Source: Allolucifera butyrica
GTDB taxonomy: Bacteria; Bacillota; Negativicutes; Sporomusales; UPPP01
Assembly (NCBI RefSeq): GCF_900476375.1
Contig: NZ_UPPP01000133.1
Location: forward strand, 1 to 64,000
Reading direction: 5' to 3'
DNA: 64,000 nt
Made by a program: the position numbers and the translations under genes. Shown here piece after piece: positions 18,864 through 26,621 of the stretch (position 1 is the first letter of the stretch; each line of letters begins with the position of its first letter). The notes under the pieces were generated by a model. That model was not told the DNA's origin. It ran no database searches and was given only the letters and a program-made list of their open reading frames with translations.

Positions 18864-19430
18864 CTATTTTTTGTCAATAATATTTTTAGCAATTTGTGCT
18901 AACGTCATTCGTTGCCGCATGGCCTCCCTGAGGAGCCATGTATGAGCTTCCCGCGCGGAAATAGCCAATCGTTCCTGAACAATAGACCTGGCTCTGGCAA
19001 TCACTTTTTGACTTTCCAGTTGCGCTTTCGTTGCTTTTAACTCTTGGTTTACATGACACAGGTCTTGCCAGCGGGCATAAGCAATACGAACCGCTGCCAG
19101 TAAGTTTTTCTCTGATACCGGTTTTACAATATAGCCGTATACATGCACAGCTTCTGCTCTTTTAATAAACTTAGGCTGGCTGTATGACGTTACCATGATG
19201 ACTGGTATGTTAAGCCCATGCATAATCTTGGCCGTTTCTAAACCATCCAAACCTGGCATCATAATATCAAGAATAACCAGCTCCGGTGCTGTTTGTTTGG
19301 CCAGTTCCACCGCCTGCAGACCATTGCCGCACTCTGCACAAACAATATATCCGGCCTTTTCCAACACTTCTTTGATGTCGTTCCTTATTAATACTTCATC
19401 TTCCGCAATAAGAATAGATAATGGCTTCAT
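18864..19430 (-). CDS. eutV: Response regulator with ANTAR RNA-binding domain
   Basis: 188 residues. The receiver domain (EDE at 10-12, phospho-acceptor Asp55 in VILDIMMPG, Lys in YIVKPVSE) is joined by a coiled linker (about 120-140) to a C-terminal ANTAR domain (about 140-188, VQERLAISAREAHTWLLREAM). When phosphorylated by EutW in response to ethanolamine, EutV dimerises and binds paired hairpins in leader RNA, preventing termination. Three matching leaders lie in this locus. It overlaps eutW by 4 bases. Confidence 0.93.
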   Translation of the reverse strand: MKPLSILIAEDEVLIRNDIKEVLEKAGYIVCAECGNGLQAVELAKQTAPELVILDIMMPGLDGLETAKIMHGLNIPVIMVTSYSQPKFIKRAEAVHVYGYIVKPVSEKNLLAAVRIAYARWQDLCHVNQELKATKAQLESQKVIARARSIVQERLAISAREAHTWLLREAMRQRMTLAQIAKNIIDKK

Positions 19431-20857
19431 CGTATCCCCTCCCCTGTACTGAGCGGAAAAGAAACCGTTGCAATTGTTGAACCGGAATGATGTTCCAATC
19501 TAAAATGACCGCCTAATTGCTCACAAATTAATAACTTTACAATATGCAATCCGAGTTTTTCTTCCTCTGAACCATATAATTCACAACCGCTATCGACTAC
19601 AAGTAAATGAACAATGCCTCCTGATTCCTCAATAAATATACTGATTTCGCCATAGGGAGCCGACTTTATTCCATGTTTCAAACTATTACTAACCAATTCA
19701 TTAAAAACCAGACCAATAGATACTGCCTGATTAATTGAAATGAGCACGGTTTGCCCTTGCACTAAAGCTTGGATTTTCTGCTTAGGCAAACAGTAGTTTT
19801 CTAAAATCCTGTCTAAAATATATTCTGCCAATTCCTTAAGGTCGATAGACTCCAAAGAATACTGCGCAAAAACCTCATGCACCATCGAGATGGACAAGAT
19901 CCGGTTAACACAGGCTGTAAACTCTTGTTTTATCTTCTTAGAATTAGAACGGCGCATCTGCAAGTGCAGTAATGAAACAACATTTTGCAAAGTATTTTTT
20001 ATTCGATGATGAATTTCCTTTATAACAGCACTTTGCACATGCAATTCCCATTCTTTTTGCCGTAATTCCGTAACATCCCGGACCGATATTACACATCCGC
20101 TAAGTTCTCCTCCCGTTACCAGCGGATGGGCCTGAAACATATAACTCGCATGAGCAAATTCATAATTTACCGGCTCTTTTAATCCTTCAACCATTTCCTG
20201 AAATGAAGCAAAAGATAAAGCCTCTACCAGATTGCCGTCAACTGAATCCGTTCCATATATGACTTGGACGATAGACACTGCATGTTTATTGGTATAGATA
20301 ATTTTCCCCTTGTGATCCATAATAAAAATTCCATTTCCCAGCCATTTTTCCCAATCCCACCCCGTCATCGTCAACGACATGAATGTATGACTCAAAAGTT
20401 CGGCCGTCTGACTCAAAAATTCCACCTTTTCTTCTTGACGGATTTCTGCAGAAATATCTCTTTCCATGATTAAAACACCAATTGTCATTCCTCGATCATT
20501 GGTGATTGGAACCACCGTCTGGGCAATCGGCAGACCTTCTTGACTAATGCCACGAATATTGCGTACTATTTTTCCTGTAGATAAAACCTGATATACAGCT
20601 GGTTCCCGTGTCACATAAGCCATTTGACCTACTACGCTATTATGATACAAGGATGGGGAGTTATGAGAGTATGCCCACGCCAAAACAATCGCATCCACTT
20701 CATTAGTACTCAAAGCATCAATGAAAATATCCGTGCCTGTTAATGTTGCGATAACATCAAGCTGATTTACCATATTCTCTAGAATACTAATATCTTGCAT
20801 AGCTAAATTCGTATGTGCCAGACACAAATCACGAATCGAGTGCTTTTCCTTAGGCAT
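19427..20857 (-). CDS. eutW: Ethanolamine-responsive sensor histidine kinase
   Basis: 476 residues, soluble (no membrane span). An N-terminal sensor domain of the H_kinase_N type (about 1-145) is followed by a PAS-like domain (about 165-265), then HisKA_2 with the acceptor in EIHHRIKNTLQNV (His283 or 284) and a C-terminal HATPase (FNELVSNSLKHG, then VDSG). It senses ethanolamine in the cytoplasm and phosphorylates EutV. GGAGG lies 8 bases before the ATG. Its own leader carries an EutV-type hairpin and terminator, so the pair appears to activate itself. Confidence 0.92.
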   Translation of the reverse strand: MPKEKHSIRDLCLAHTNLAMQDISILENMVNQLDVIATLTGTDIFIDALSTNEVDAIVLAWAYSHNSPSLYHNSVVGQMAYVTREPAVYQVLSTGKIVRNIRGISQEGLPIAQTVVPITNDRGMTIGVLIMERDISAEIRQEEKVEFLSQTAELLSHTFMSLTMTGWDWEKWLGNGIFIMDHKGKIIYTNKHAVSIVQVIYGTDSVDGNLVEALSFASFQEMVEGLKEPVNYEFAHASYMFQAHPLVTGGELSGCVISVRDVTELRQKEWELHVQSAVIKEIHHRIKNTLQNVVSLLHLQMRRSNSKKIKQEFTACVNRILSISMVHEVFAQYSLESIDLKELAEYILDRILENYCLPKQKIQALVQGQTVLISINQAVSIGLVFNELVSNSLKHGIKSAPYGEISIFIEESGGIVHLLVVDSGCELYGSEEEKLGLHIVKLLICEQLGGHFRLEHHSGSTIATVSFPLSTGEGIR

Positions 20858-20900
20858 TGAAAAAACCTCCGATTTTATTCACTAAAAACCCTAATAACAC

Positions 20901-20956
20901 AAAAAAACCTATTAAAATCATTAGTTCTACACCTGATTTTAATAGGCCACATTGCC
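20901..20956 (-). promoter_or_regulatory. EutV (ANTAR) antiterminator/terminator leader upstream of eutW
   Basis: Minus-strand hairpin GGC-AATGTG-GCC (20956-20945) has the same hexaloop as the gene-proximal eut element. It overlaps the start of a terminator with a perfect 13-base-pair stem, CCTATTAAAATCA / TGATTTTAATAGG (20946-20908), followed by T7. This implies positive feedback of EutVW on its own synthesis. Confidence 0.78.
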
Positions 20957-20993
20957 AATATTAGATTTTCATTATTTATATGATTATTACAAT

Positions 20994-21150
20994 TTAATAT
21001 TTGTGTCTAATTCGCGGATTTAATAAAAAGTCCTGCAAAAATGTTACTCCTTCTATTTCTTGGAATGCTTCCACATTGTATCTTTTATAAGGGCAGTATA
21101 TTCAAAGACTAGTTCCTCTTTCTGATCCGAAATCAAAGAGCGGACTTAAT
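20994..21150 (-). other. Gap between the phage-like terminator and the eutW leader, with coding-like remnants
   Basis: No convincing gene. Two short minus-strand stretches look coded but are in different frames: about 30 codons ending DTMWKHSKK-stop near 21050, and a 14-codon frame QDFLLNPRIRHKY-stop at 20994 preceded by AAGGAG and a TTG. They may be a decayed gene, or the second may be a leader peptide of eutW. Confidence 0.3.
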
Positions 21151-21188
21151 CAAAATAAAAAAATGGCTCCGGGTTTCCCCAAGAGCCA
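21151..21188 (-). terminator. Terminator after the spanin-like gene
   Basis: Minus-strand stem TGGCTC / GAGCCA (21188-21164), extended by an inner GGG / CCC pair, then TTTTTTTATTTTG. It closes the phage-like transcription unit 43 bases after the stop at 21232. Confidence 0.85.
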
Positions 21189-21231
21189 ATTGTGCCATCT
21201 TTATTGGAATCCTAATACTACTTGCTAAACA

Positions 21232-21819
21232 TCAAAATCGATACTGTACTCCACCGGCATTCGTTTCCCTGTCATGATAATACCAAAACTGATTAATATC
21301 CAGTTTTTCAGCTATGCCATGGCTGCCATAACCGATCCCGATGGCTCCCTTCTTCGTCCGGTCAATCGGAGGTACTGTAATATTCACGCCCACGGAGCTG
21401 GTCTGATCCATAACGACTTTGCCAGTTTGAAATTTCTGGGTTTCACCCTGCAATAAATCGAATTTATAATCTTGGCCGTTCACCTTTACATTGACAGCCG
21501 GTTTTTGAATGTCAGCCTGAACATCTGTCCCTTCCTGCCGGGTAATTTCCTGCTTCGTCTTTGGGTCTATATATTTTATAGTTTCCTTCGGCACATAGAC
21601 AACCTGGGTTTGCGTTTTTGTTTCCCCCTGCACAATAACAGGCGGCTGATTCTGTGCCTGATTCAACGTATCCTGAGTACCGGCCAGCTTGGCTTGCAAT
21701 GTTGCCAATTCGGCCTGCAGCGGCGAAATCCGCCATTTGTTTGCACCCCACACTCCGGTACCAATGCCTAAAATAAAGACGACTGTCAAAATGACAGCCG
21801 TCTTTTTCACCGTAGTCAT
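21232..21819 (-). CDS. Membrane-anchored, spanin-like protein of the tail/lysis region
   Basis: 195 residues. An N-terminal membrane helix (about 8-25) is followed by a coiled coil (about 33-60), a Pro- and Gln-rich linker, and a C-terminal half with alternating beta-type patterns that ends in GGVQYRF. A terminal Phe after an aromatic-rich strand resembles the signal used for insertion in outer membranes. It is the last gene after the GH25 lysin. An inner-membrane helix plus periplasmic coiled coil next to a lysin is what Rz-type spanins look like. I do not recognise a named family, and a host envelope protein is possible. Confidence 0.6.
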   Translation of the reverse strand: MTTVKKTAVILTVVFILGIGTGVWGANKWRISPLQAELATLQAKLAGTQDTLNQAQNQPPVIVQGETKTQTQVVYVPKETIKYIDPKTKQEITRQEGTDVQADIQKPAVNVKVNGQDYKFDLLQGETQKFQTGKVVMDQTSSVGVNITVPPIDRTKKGAIGIGYGSHGIAEKLDINQFWYYHDRETNAGGVQYRF

Positions 21820-21891
21820 TATATCACCCCAAACAGTTTAAGATCATTAAAGATAAGACCACCGCTGCCTGTTAAGCGATGGTCTCAAAAT

Positions 21892-22473
21892 TTATCCGTA
21901 ATATTCATTTCCGTCGAAAGTTTGGCCATTAATGTTTAGAGAGTCCGTATATTGCCACATCCTGGAACGCGAGAAATCATTACTGCTTCCCCACTGAGCA
22001 TTCCAATACGGCACATAATCGGCTAATTGGGAAGTGTCAATGATTCCGGTCAGCCATACATAGGAAGCGTAAATCCCAACATACTGATATCCTGCTTCGT
22101 TCAGAGCGCAAATAAAAGCGGAACACATATCGGTGATAGTTTGATTGTCCGGCATCCCGTTCCGTTCCTTATATCCGTCCGCATCCTCCAGGTCATACCA
22201 TATGCCGAATTCCGGATTGACACCATATTCTTGTAAAATATCCTGTACATACCGGGCTTCTGTCTTGGCTTCCTCAACATTCAAAGCATAACTATAATAG
22301 TACACGCCGATCTTTAGGCCGGCCGATAACGCTCCATTCACGTTGTCGGTAAATTTTTCGTCAAGATGACGGAGGCCATAACCAAGCCGGATTATAGCAA
22401 ATTCACAGCCGACGTCCACTACCGATTGCCAATCTACTTCGCCATTATGGTAGCTTACATCAATTCCTCTCAT
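21892..22473 (-). CDS. Glycoside hydrolase family 25 lysozyme (phage-type endolysin)
   Basis: 193 residues from the ATG at 22473. The domain spans the whole protein: RGIDVSYHNGEVDW at the N-terminus and the catalytic acid pair in FGIWYDLEDADGY, followed by MWQY near the end. GH25 enzymes cleave the MurNAc-GlcNAc bond of peptidoglycan. There is no signal peptide and no separate binding domain, so release needs a holin or particle delivery. A longer frame starts 8 codons upstream, but AAAGGGGGG lies inside it, 6 bases before this ATG. The position after the tail fibres fits a lysis cassette. Confidence 0.9.
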   Translation of the reverse strand: MRGIDVSYHNGEVDWQSVVDVGCEFAIIRLGYGLRHLDEKFTDNVNGALSAGLKIGVYYYSYALNVEEAKTEARYVQDILQEYGVNPEFGIWYDLEDADGYKERNGMPDNQTITDMCSAFICALNEAGYQYVGIYASYVWLTGIIDTSQLADYVPYWNAQWGSSNDFSRSRMWQYTDSLNINGQTFDGNEYYG

Positions 22474-22592
22474 TCTATTCCCCCCTTTATTTATCATATG
22501 GGTTTTCGCCAGGCTTGCTTAGGCCAGCAACCAGCAGTAGCAAAAATTCCGTCAATCCGGTGTGGAGTCATTCTTTTACTGCAAACAAACGA

Positions 22593-22755
22593 TTAACTGC
22601 CACTTTCAATCGTATCCAGTTTAGTTTGATATTCTGATTTTAGTGCCGTGTAATTCGCTTGCGCCGATGCTGCCGTAGCCGAATCACCCGCTATTAGCGC
22701 GTCGAATAGGCCAGAGACAACGCAATAAATTGAGGCTGGTATTCGATATTTACAT
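22593..22755 (-). pseudogene. Broken copy of the tail-fibre assembly gene
   Basis: The ribosome site AGGAGG is followed by ATG and an immediate stop. The remaining sequence encodes NIEYQPQFIALSLAYSTR in one frame and LIAGDSATAASAQANY, then KSEYQTKLDTIE, in the next. Together these match the last 50 residues of the intact gene at 24188-24553 (KYKPQFEQITQAYL, then AGDTAAANARQADY and VYQTELEAI). So the copy has lost its 5' part and carries a frameshift near 22705. It sits after the third fibre gene as the intact copy sits after the second. Confidence 0.75.
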
Positions 22756-22765
22756 TTGGTGCCTC

Positions 22766-23875
22766 CTAATATTTCATGGTTGCATAGTAGGCAATATTTT
22801 TGCCGCGAGTTTCTGGACCACCTGTGGCACCAGTATTATAGGTACCAGGATTAACTTCACTTCCAGGCCAGCCATAACTGGTAGAGCTATACCGTTGCAA
22901 CCATACTGTCCCTGTTGTAAAACCACCGGAATGTAAATGACTTTCAATGCTACTATGTTCTGCGCTACCCAATAAACGCCCCGTGACCATTAATGTAACC
23001 CCGGTTACTGTTGCGGTAACATTCGCTGATATTGTAATGCTTGTACTGCTTACGATGCTAGAAACGGTCGCTCCTGTCGGGATTCCTGAGCCGCTAATTG
23101 GCATACCTACAGCCAACACAGCTGTTGTCATGCCGCCGGGGATTGATATATTGGCAATAGCATTACTACCAGATGTTGTATTCCCGGTAATATTGGTCTG
23201 GTCAAATCCCCGGTTATCATCAAGCACTCGAATATCCTCACCACGAAGGTCAGGAAGCCGAAAGGTTGTTGAACCATCGCCTACGGAAAAAAGTCCCCAA
23301 AGACCGCCTGACCATTTTGCTTCTGTCGTAGCTAACCCGTTAGTATTAGCAAAATTCCAAAGTCGCGGATAATCAGAACGATTTACAAGTTGGCCTATCA
23401 ATTTTACACGTCCCGGCCTAACAATCATAGAAGGCGGTGCAATATCTCCAGGTAAGACACCATCCCGAATATCATCAACAATCCATTTTACTGTTCCGTC
23501 TGTCAAGTAAGTTCCAACTCCTGTCCACGTCGGCTCTGTCATCGCCGACGTTCCAGCGGTAATACATTCCATACGGGCATAATTTGGCGCATTGGCAGAA
23601 TAGCAAATATCGCCAACTTCATAAGCCTTGCCTACTTGCCAACTATTTAGGCCCTTATGGCTATCAACATAATCAATTGATGCCTTCTTCGTATCCAGCT
23701 CATTAATCGCCGACTGCACATCCGTGGCTGTAATATTTCCAGCCGGCGTGTTCTGGATCATGCCGGCCACAAGTCCAGACACATAATCAAAAAATTGGCC
23801 TAAGGCCGTTTTAAACGTCCCGGCAGTCGGATTGCCAACTAAATCATCTTTTCTAGGCAAAGTCGGATTCGCCAT
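22766..23875 (-). CDS. Phage tail fibre/collar protein, copy 3
   Basis: 369 residues from the ATG at 23875 (AGGGAG at 8 bases). Residues 1-75 (MANPTLPRKDDLVGNPTAG, FKTALGQFFDYVSG, ITATDVQSAINELD) are nearly identical to the two other fibre genes and probably attach to the tail. The C-terminal part has tail-collar features: LPDLRGEDIRVLD, SHLHSGGF, then TGATGGPETRGKNIAYYATMKY at the end, like Gram-negative phage fibre tips. An inserted Thr/Ser/Ile-rich beta segment (about 230-300) separates them. Likely function: host-surface binding. Confidence 0.85.
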   Translation of the reverse strand: MANPTLPRKDDLVGNPTAGTFKTALGQFFDYVSGLVAGMIQNTPAGNITATDVQSAINELDTKKASIDYVDSHKGLNSWQVGKAYEVGDICYSANAPNYARMECITAGTSAMTEPTWTGVGTYLTDGTVKWIVDDIRDGVLPGDIAPPSMIVRPGRVKLIGQLVNRSDYPRLWNFANTNGLATTEAKWSGGLWGLFSVGDGSTTFRLPDLRGEDIRVLDDNRGFDQTNITGNTTSGSNAIANISIPGGMTTAVLAVGMPISGSGIPTGATVSSIVSSTSITISANVTATVTGVTLMVTGRLLGSAEHSSIESHLHSGGFTTGTVWLQRYSSTSYGWPGSEVNPGTYNTGATGGPETRGKNIAYYATMKY

Positions 23876-23880
23876 AATAA

Positions 23881-24195
23881 TCACTCCCTAATTTTTTTGA
23901 AAAACCTTCCGCTAAAGATTTTTTCAGGGCTTTGATGCCAGCAGCGGGCCATTGCCAAAAACCTTAATACCCCGCCTGCCAAAGCAAAAATGGTCAATAT
24001 TTTTACGACTTTATCCAAGTCTAAGTCCACTGCCTCACCCTCCCGCTCATAAAAAAATAGACGCTGATGCGCCCCTAATTGGCTGTTGTCGTCGAAGCCG
24101 TACTGCCATGCCTCGGACAATTGGTATTCGTACACTGGCCCGTTGAAGTATCGTTTTTGTTTCCACAGACAAAACAATAAATATCCATTAACCAA
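23881..24195 (-). CDS. Hypothetical protein of the fibre region, one membrane span
   Basis: 104 residues, beginning at an ATG that overlaps the previous stop (TAATG), so translation is coupled to the fibre assembly gene. The first half is aromatic and charged (YFNGPVYEYQLSEAWQYGF). The second half has one hydrophobic segment (about 63-84, VVKILTIFALAGGVLRFLAM) and a basic tail. An internal GTG with GGGAGG upstream could also start a 49-residue protein covering just the membrane part, the size of a small holin. Family not recognised. Confidence 0.5.
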   Translation of the reverse strand: MVNGYLLFCLWKQKRYFNGPVYEYQLSEAWQYGFDDNSQLGAHQRLFFYEREGEAVDLDLDKVVKILTIFALAGGVLRFLAMARCWHQSPEKIFSGRFFKKIRE

Positions 24196-24553
24196 TCGCC
24201 TCCAGCTCAGTTTGATAGACAGCCCTCAGGTTAGTATAATCCGCCTGCCTTGCATTGGCCGCCGCAGTATCGCCAGCAGTCACTGCCGTTAGATAAGCTT
24301 GGGTTATTTGTTCAAACTGCGGTTTATATTTAGCATCAAGAACAACAATTTTTTGCTCTGCGGTCTGAACTGGTGGCCATACTAAAGCAGCCAGAAAAGC
24401 ACCATTTGAGATTGAATATTTACCTTGATTACTAATTGCATCTTGCCATTGACCCTCTGTAATTTCGATTGACGTTGATGGAATAGTTTCGCTTACTCCT
24501 TCAATATAAAAACCCATAGTTCCATCGGTATTAGTATTTACATAATATTTCAT
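24188..24553 (-). CDS. Tail-fibre assembly/chaperone-type protein
   Basis: 121 residues. The N-terminal half is a small beta-rich module (MKYYVNTNTDGTMGFYI, ITEGQWQDAISNQGKY). The C-terminal half has the pattern YKPQFEQITQAYLTAVTAGD, then ADYTNLRAVYQTELEAI, seen in small proteins encoded after phage fibre genes, which assist fibre folding or cap them. GGAGG lies 7 bases upstream of the ATG. A broken second copy lies at 22593-22755. The function is inferred from position and pattern. Confidence 0.65.
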   Translation of the reverse strand: MKYYVNTNTDGTMGFYIEGVSETIPSTSIEITEGQWQDAISNQGKYSISNGAFLAALVWPPVQTAEQKIVVLDAKYKPQFEQITQAYLTAVTAGDTAAANARQADYTNLRAVYQTELEAIG

Positions 24554-24565
24554 AAAAGAACCTCC

Positions 24566-25570
24566 TTATTTTCCTACAGCATACCAGTAGACGCTTCCGC
24601 AGTTTGCATATAGATATGCTGTAGTTGTTGACACGCTGTGCACTTTAGTCGAATACATATTATCCGTTCCGTTTGAAGGTGTGTTTTGAGTAGCCACAAA
24701 TGAATAACATGCAGACGAAAAAGCAAGCGGGAAAGTAATATAAAAAATTGGGCCGCCACCAGAGGCAACACCCCACTGTTCAGTAAAGCTATCTGACCAC
24801 TTACGGTAGCCAGTTGTGCCAAGAGATTCGGCAACAATATATGGAGTAGACGAGGTCAACACTTGTGTCCATCCAGTCCAACCCAAACTACCATTATTGT
24901 CGTACCATCTACTTATATAACGGTTCATACTAAAATAATCTATTGCTTCTACTGTTGTCCAGCGGGTATTATCATGAGTTATAACAACAAAATACCACCA
25001 ACTCGTAGTTGGTGCATTCGTAACATTTTGTCCTTTGTAGAATCCGCACCCTGAATAACGCAAAATATCCAAATTCTGACCAGAAATGTCTTTTGCAGTA
25101 GTTCCTAAACCGTATCCAGCAGGGGCACCCGTTGCAGTAGTTAATATATTGGCACCATTTAGAGTTGCTGCTGCTGAACCGCTCTCCCCTTGGACCACGA
25201 ATACTGAGTTTCCACTAGAGTCATTCACCAAAAAATCTGTAGCAGCACTCGAAGCAGGTTGTACCCACGGAGTCGTACCCTGTGGCCCGCTGCCAATTTT
25301 TGCTCCCCCTGTACTGACAATAGATAAACCATTAGGAATTGTTAATGTTCCGGTCATGGTGCCACCATTAATGTTTACTTTTTTCGAGTCCAACTCATTA
25401 ATTGCCGACTGCATATCCGTGGCTGTAATATTTCCGGCCGGTGTGTTCGGGATCATGCCGGCCACACTCCCGGACACATAATCAAAAAATTGGCCTAAGG
25501 CCGTTTTAAACGTCCCGGCAGTCGGATTGCCAACTAAATCATCTTTTCTAGGCAAAGTCGGATTCGCCAT
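24566..25570 (-). CDS. Phage tail fibre protein, copy 2
   Basis: 334 residues from the ATG at 25570. Residues 1-75 are shared almost exactly with copies 1 and 3, with DNA identity extending into the ribosome-site region. The middle carries IPNGLSIVSTGGAKIG and short phage-fibre beta repeats. The end (WSDSFTEQWGVASGGGPIFYITFPLAF, then STTTAYLYANCGSVYWYAVGK) resembles the GxxxQWG tip domain common in phage fibre ends. An assembly gene follows 12 bases later. Likely a receptor-binding fibre with its own specificity. Confidence 0.85.
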   Translation of the reverse strand: MANPTLPRKDDLVGNPTAGTFKTALGQFFDYVSGSVAGMIPNTPAGNITATDMQSAINELDSKKVNINGGTMTGTLTIPNGLSIVSTGGAKIGSGPQGTTPWVQPASSAATDFLVNDSSGNSVFVVQGESGSAAATLNGANILTTATGAPAGYGLGTTAKDISGQNLDILRYSGCGFYKGQNVTNAPTTSWWYFVVITHDNTRWTTVEAIDYFSMNRYISRWYDNNGSLGWTGWTQVLTSSTPYIVAESLGTTGYRKWSDSFTEQWGVASGGGPIFYITFPLAFSSACYSFVATQNTPSNGTDNMYSTKVHSVSTTTAYLYANCGSVYWYAVGK

Positions 25571-25698
25571 AATAATCACTCCCTAATTTTTTTGAAAGCT
25601 TTATCGCTACCGGAATACATACTTTCCCACCCCGCTGGAATGAAACCTATACTTGTGTCTGTTTTAAATGCGTAAAACATTATTATGTTCTTTTCCTT

Positions 25699-26616
25699 TT
25701 AATGGCCAATTGCAAACCAGAAGATTGCATTTTGGTCTCCTGCCGGACCCGCTGTATCATATATCGTAAATGAGGTCTTGGTCCATCCAGCAATAATGAC
25801 CGTTCCAGTTGATGCGACATTGTCCGTTCTTTGTGTCATGATAGATAACGTCTCATTCGGAAAAGCTATTGGGAATGAAGCCGTAACATTGTTTTGCGAC
25901 TGATAGGCTCCAATCATCCCCCATTGAAGTATTAACCCGCTCGGCAGCTTTTGAAAGCCGTTGCCAGCTAAGGATGCGCCAAATAAAGCAGAATATGGTA
26001 ATTCGGACGAACCAGCAACAACTTGCCACCCATAGGAAGTATTACAGCACAGTTTTAGTGAATCTCCCCCCTGTACAAGCATAGAAGTTACATAGGTTCC
26101 TTGTCCGCAAACTATGGAATCTGTGGATTGTACTTGGATAGTTACAGAAGCACCGTTTGTTGAGCAAAATTCAAGATTAGAACCGTTAGCGCACGTTACA
26201 GCAGCCGGCAACTTTACTGTATATGTTGATGAACCATTTAGAACAATTGTTTTTCCTACATCTGCAGCGGTCAATGTTGTCGCCGCCGATAAGTTGTATA
26301 TTGCCTGACTATTCCCCAGCGCCCGCTGCACAAACGCCGTCGTAGCCAACCGCGAGCTATTGTCAAACTGTGCCGCCGTTACGCCATTGATATCGCCGGT
26401 TACCGTGCCGCCAGCAACATTTACTTTCTTCGAATCCAATTCATTAATTGCCGACTGCACATCCGTGGCTGTAATATTTCCGACCGGTGTGTTCGGGATC
26501 ATGCCGGCCACAAGCCCGGACACATAATCAAAAAACTGACCTAAGGCCGTTTTAAACGTTCCGGCAGTCGGATTGCCAACTAAATCGTCTTGTTTGGGCA
26601 ATGTCGGATTTGCCAT
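25699..26616 (-). CDS. Phage tail fibre protein, copy 1
   Basis: 305 residues from the ATG at 26616. It shares the N-terminal 75-residue attachment module with copies 2 and 3 (PKQDDLVGNPTAGTFKTALG), then has DINGVTAAQFDNSSRLATTAFVQRALG, a classic phage fibre shaft motif. The C-terminal tip contains LPSGLILQWGMIG and ends WFAIGH. The frame opens at a GTG that overlaps the stop of the I-J gene; the ATG has the better spacing. No assembly gene follows directly. Confidence 0.85.
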   Translation of the reverse strand: MANPTLPKQDDLVGNPTAGTFKTALGQFFDYVSGLVAGMIPNTPVGNITATDVQSAINELDSKKVNVAGGTVTGDINGVTAAQFDNSSRLATTAFVQRALGNSQAIYNLSAATTLTAADVGKTIVLNGSSTYTVKLPAAVTCANGSNLEFCSTNGASVTIQVQSTDSIVCGQGTYVTSMLVQGGDSLKLCCNTSYGWQVVAGSSELPYSALFGASLAGNGFQKLPSGLILQWGMIGAYQSQNNVTASFPIAFPNETLSIMTQRTDNVASTGTVIIAGWTKTSFTIYDTAGPAGDQNAIFWFAIGH

Positions 26617-26621
26617 AATAA

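Noticed and set aside
22766-26616. Diversity-generating retroelement acting on the fibre genes
   Set aside because: No reverse transcriptase, no template repeat, and the shared part is the constant N-terminus rather than a variable tip.
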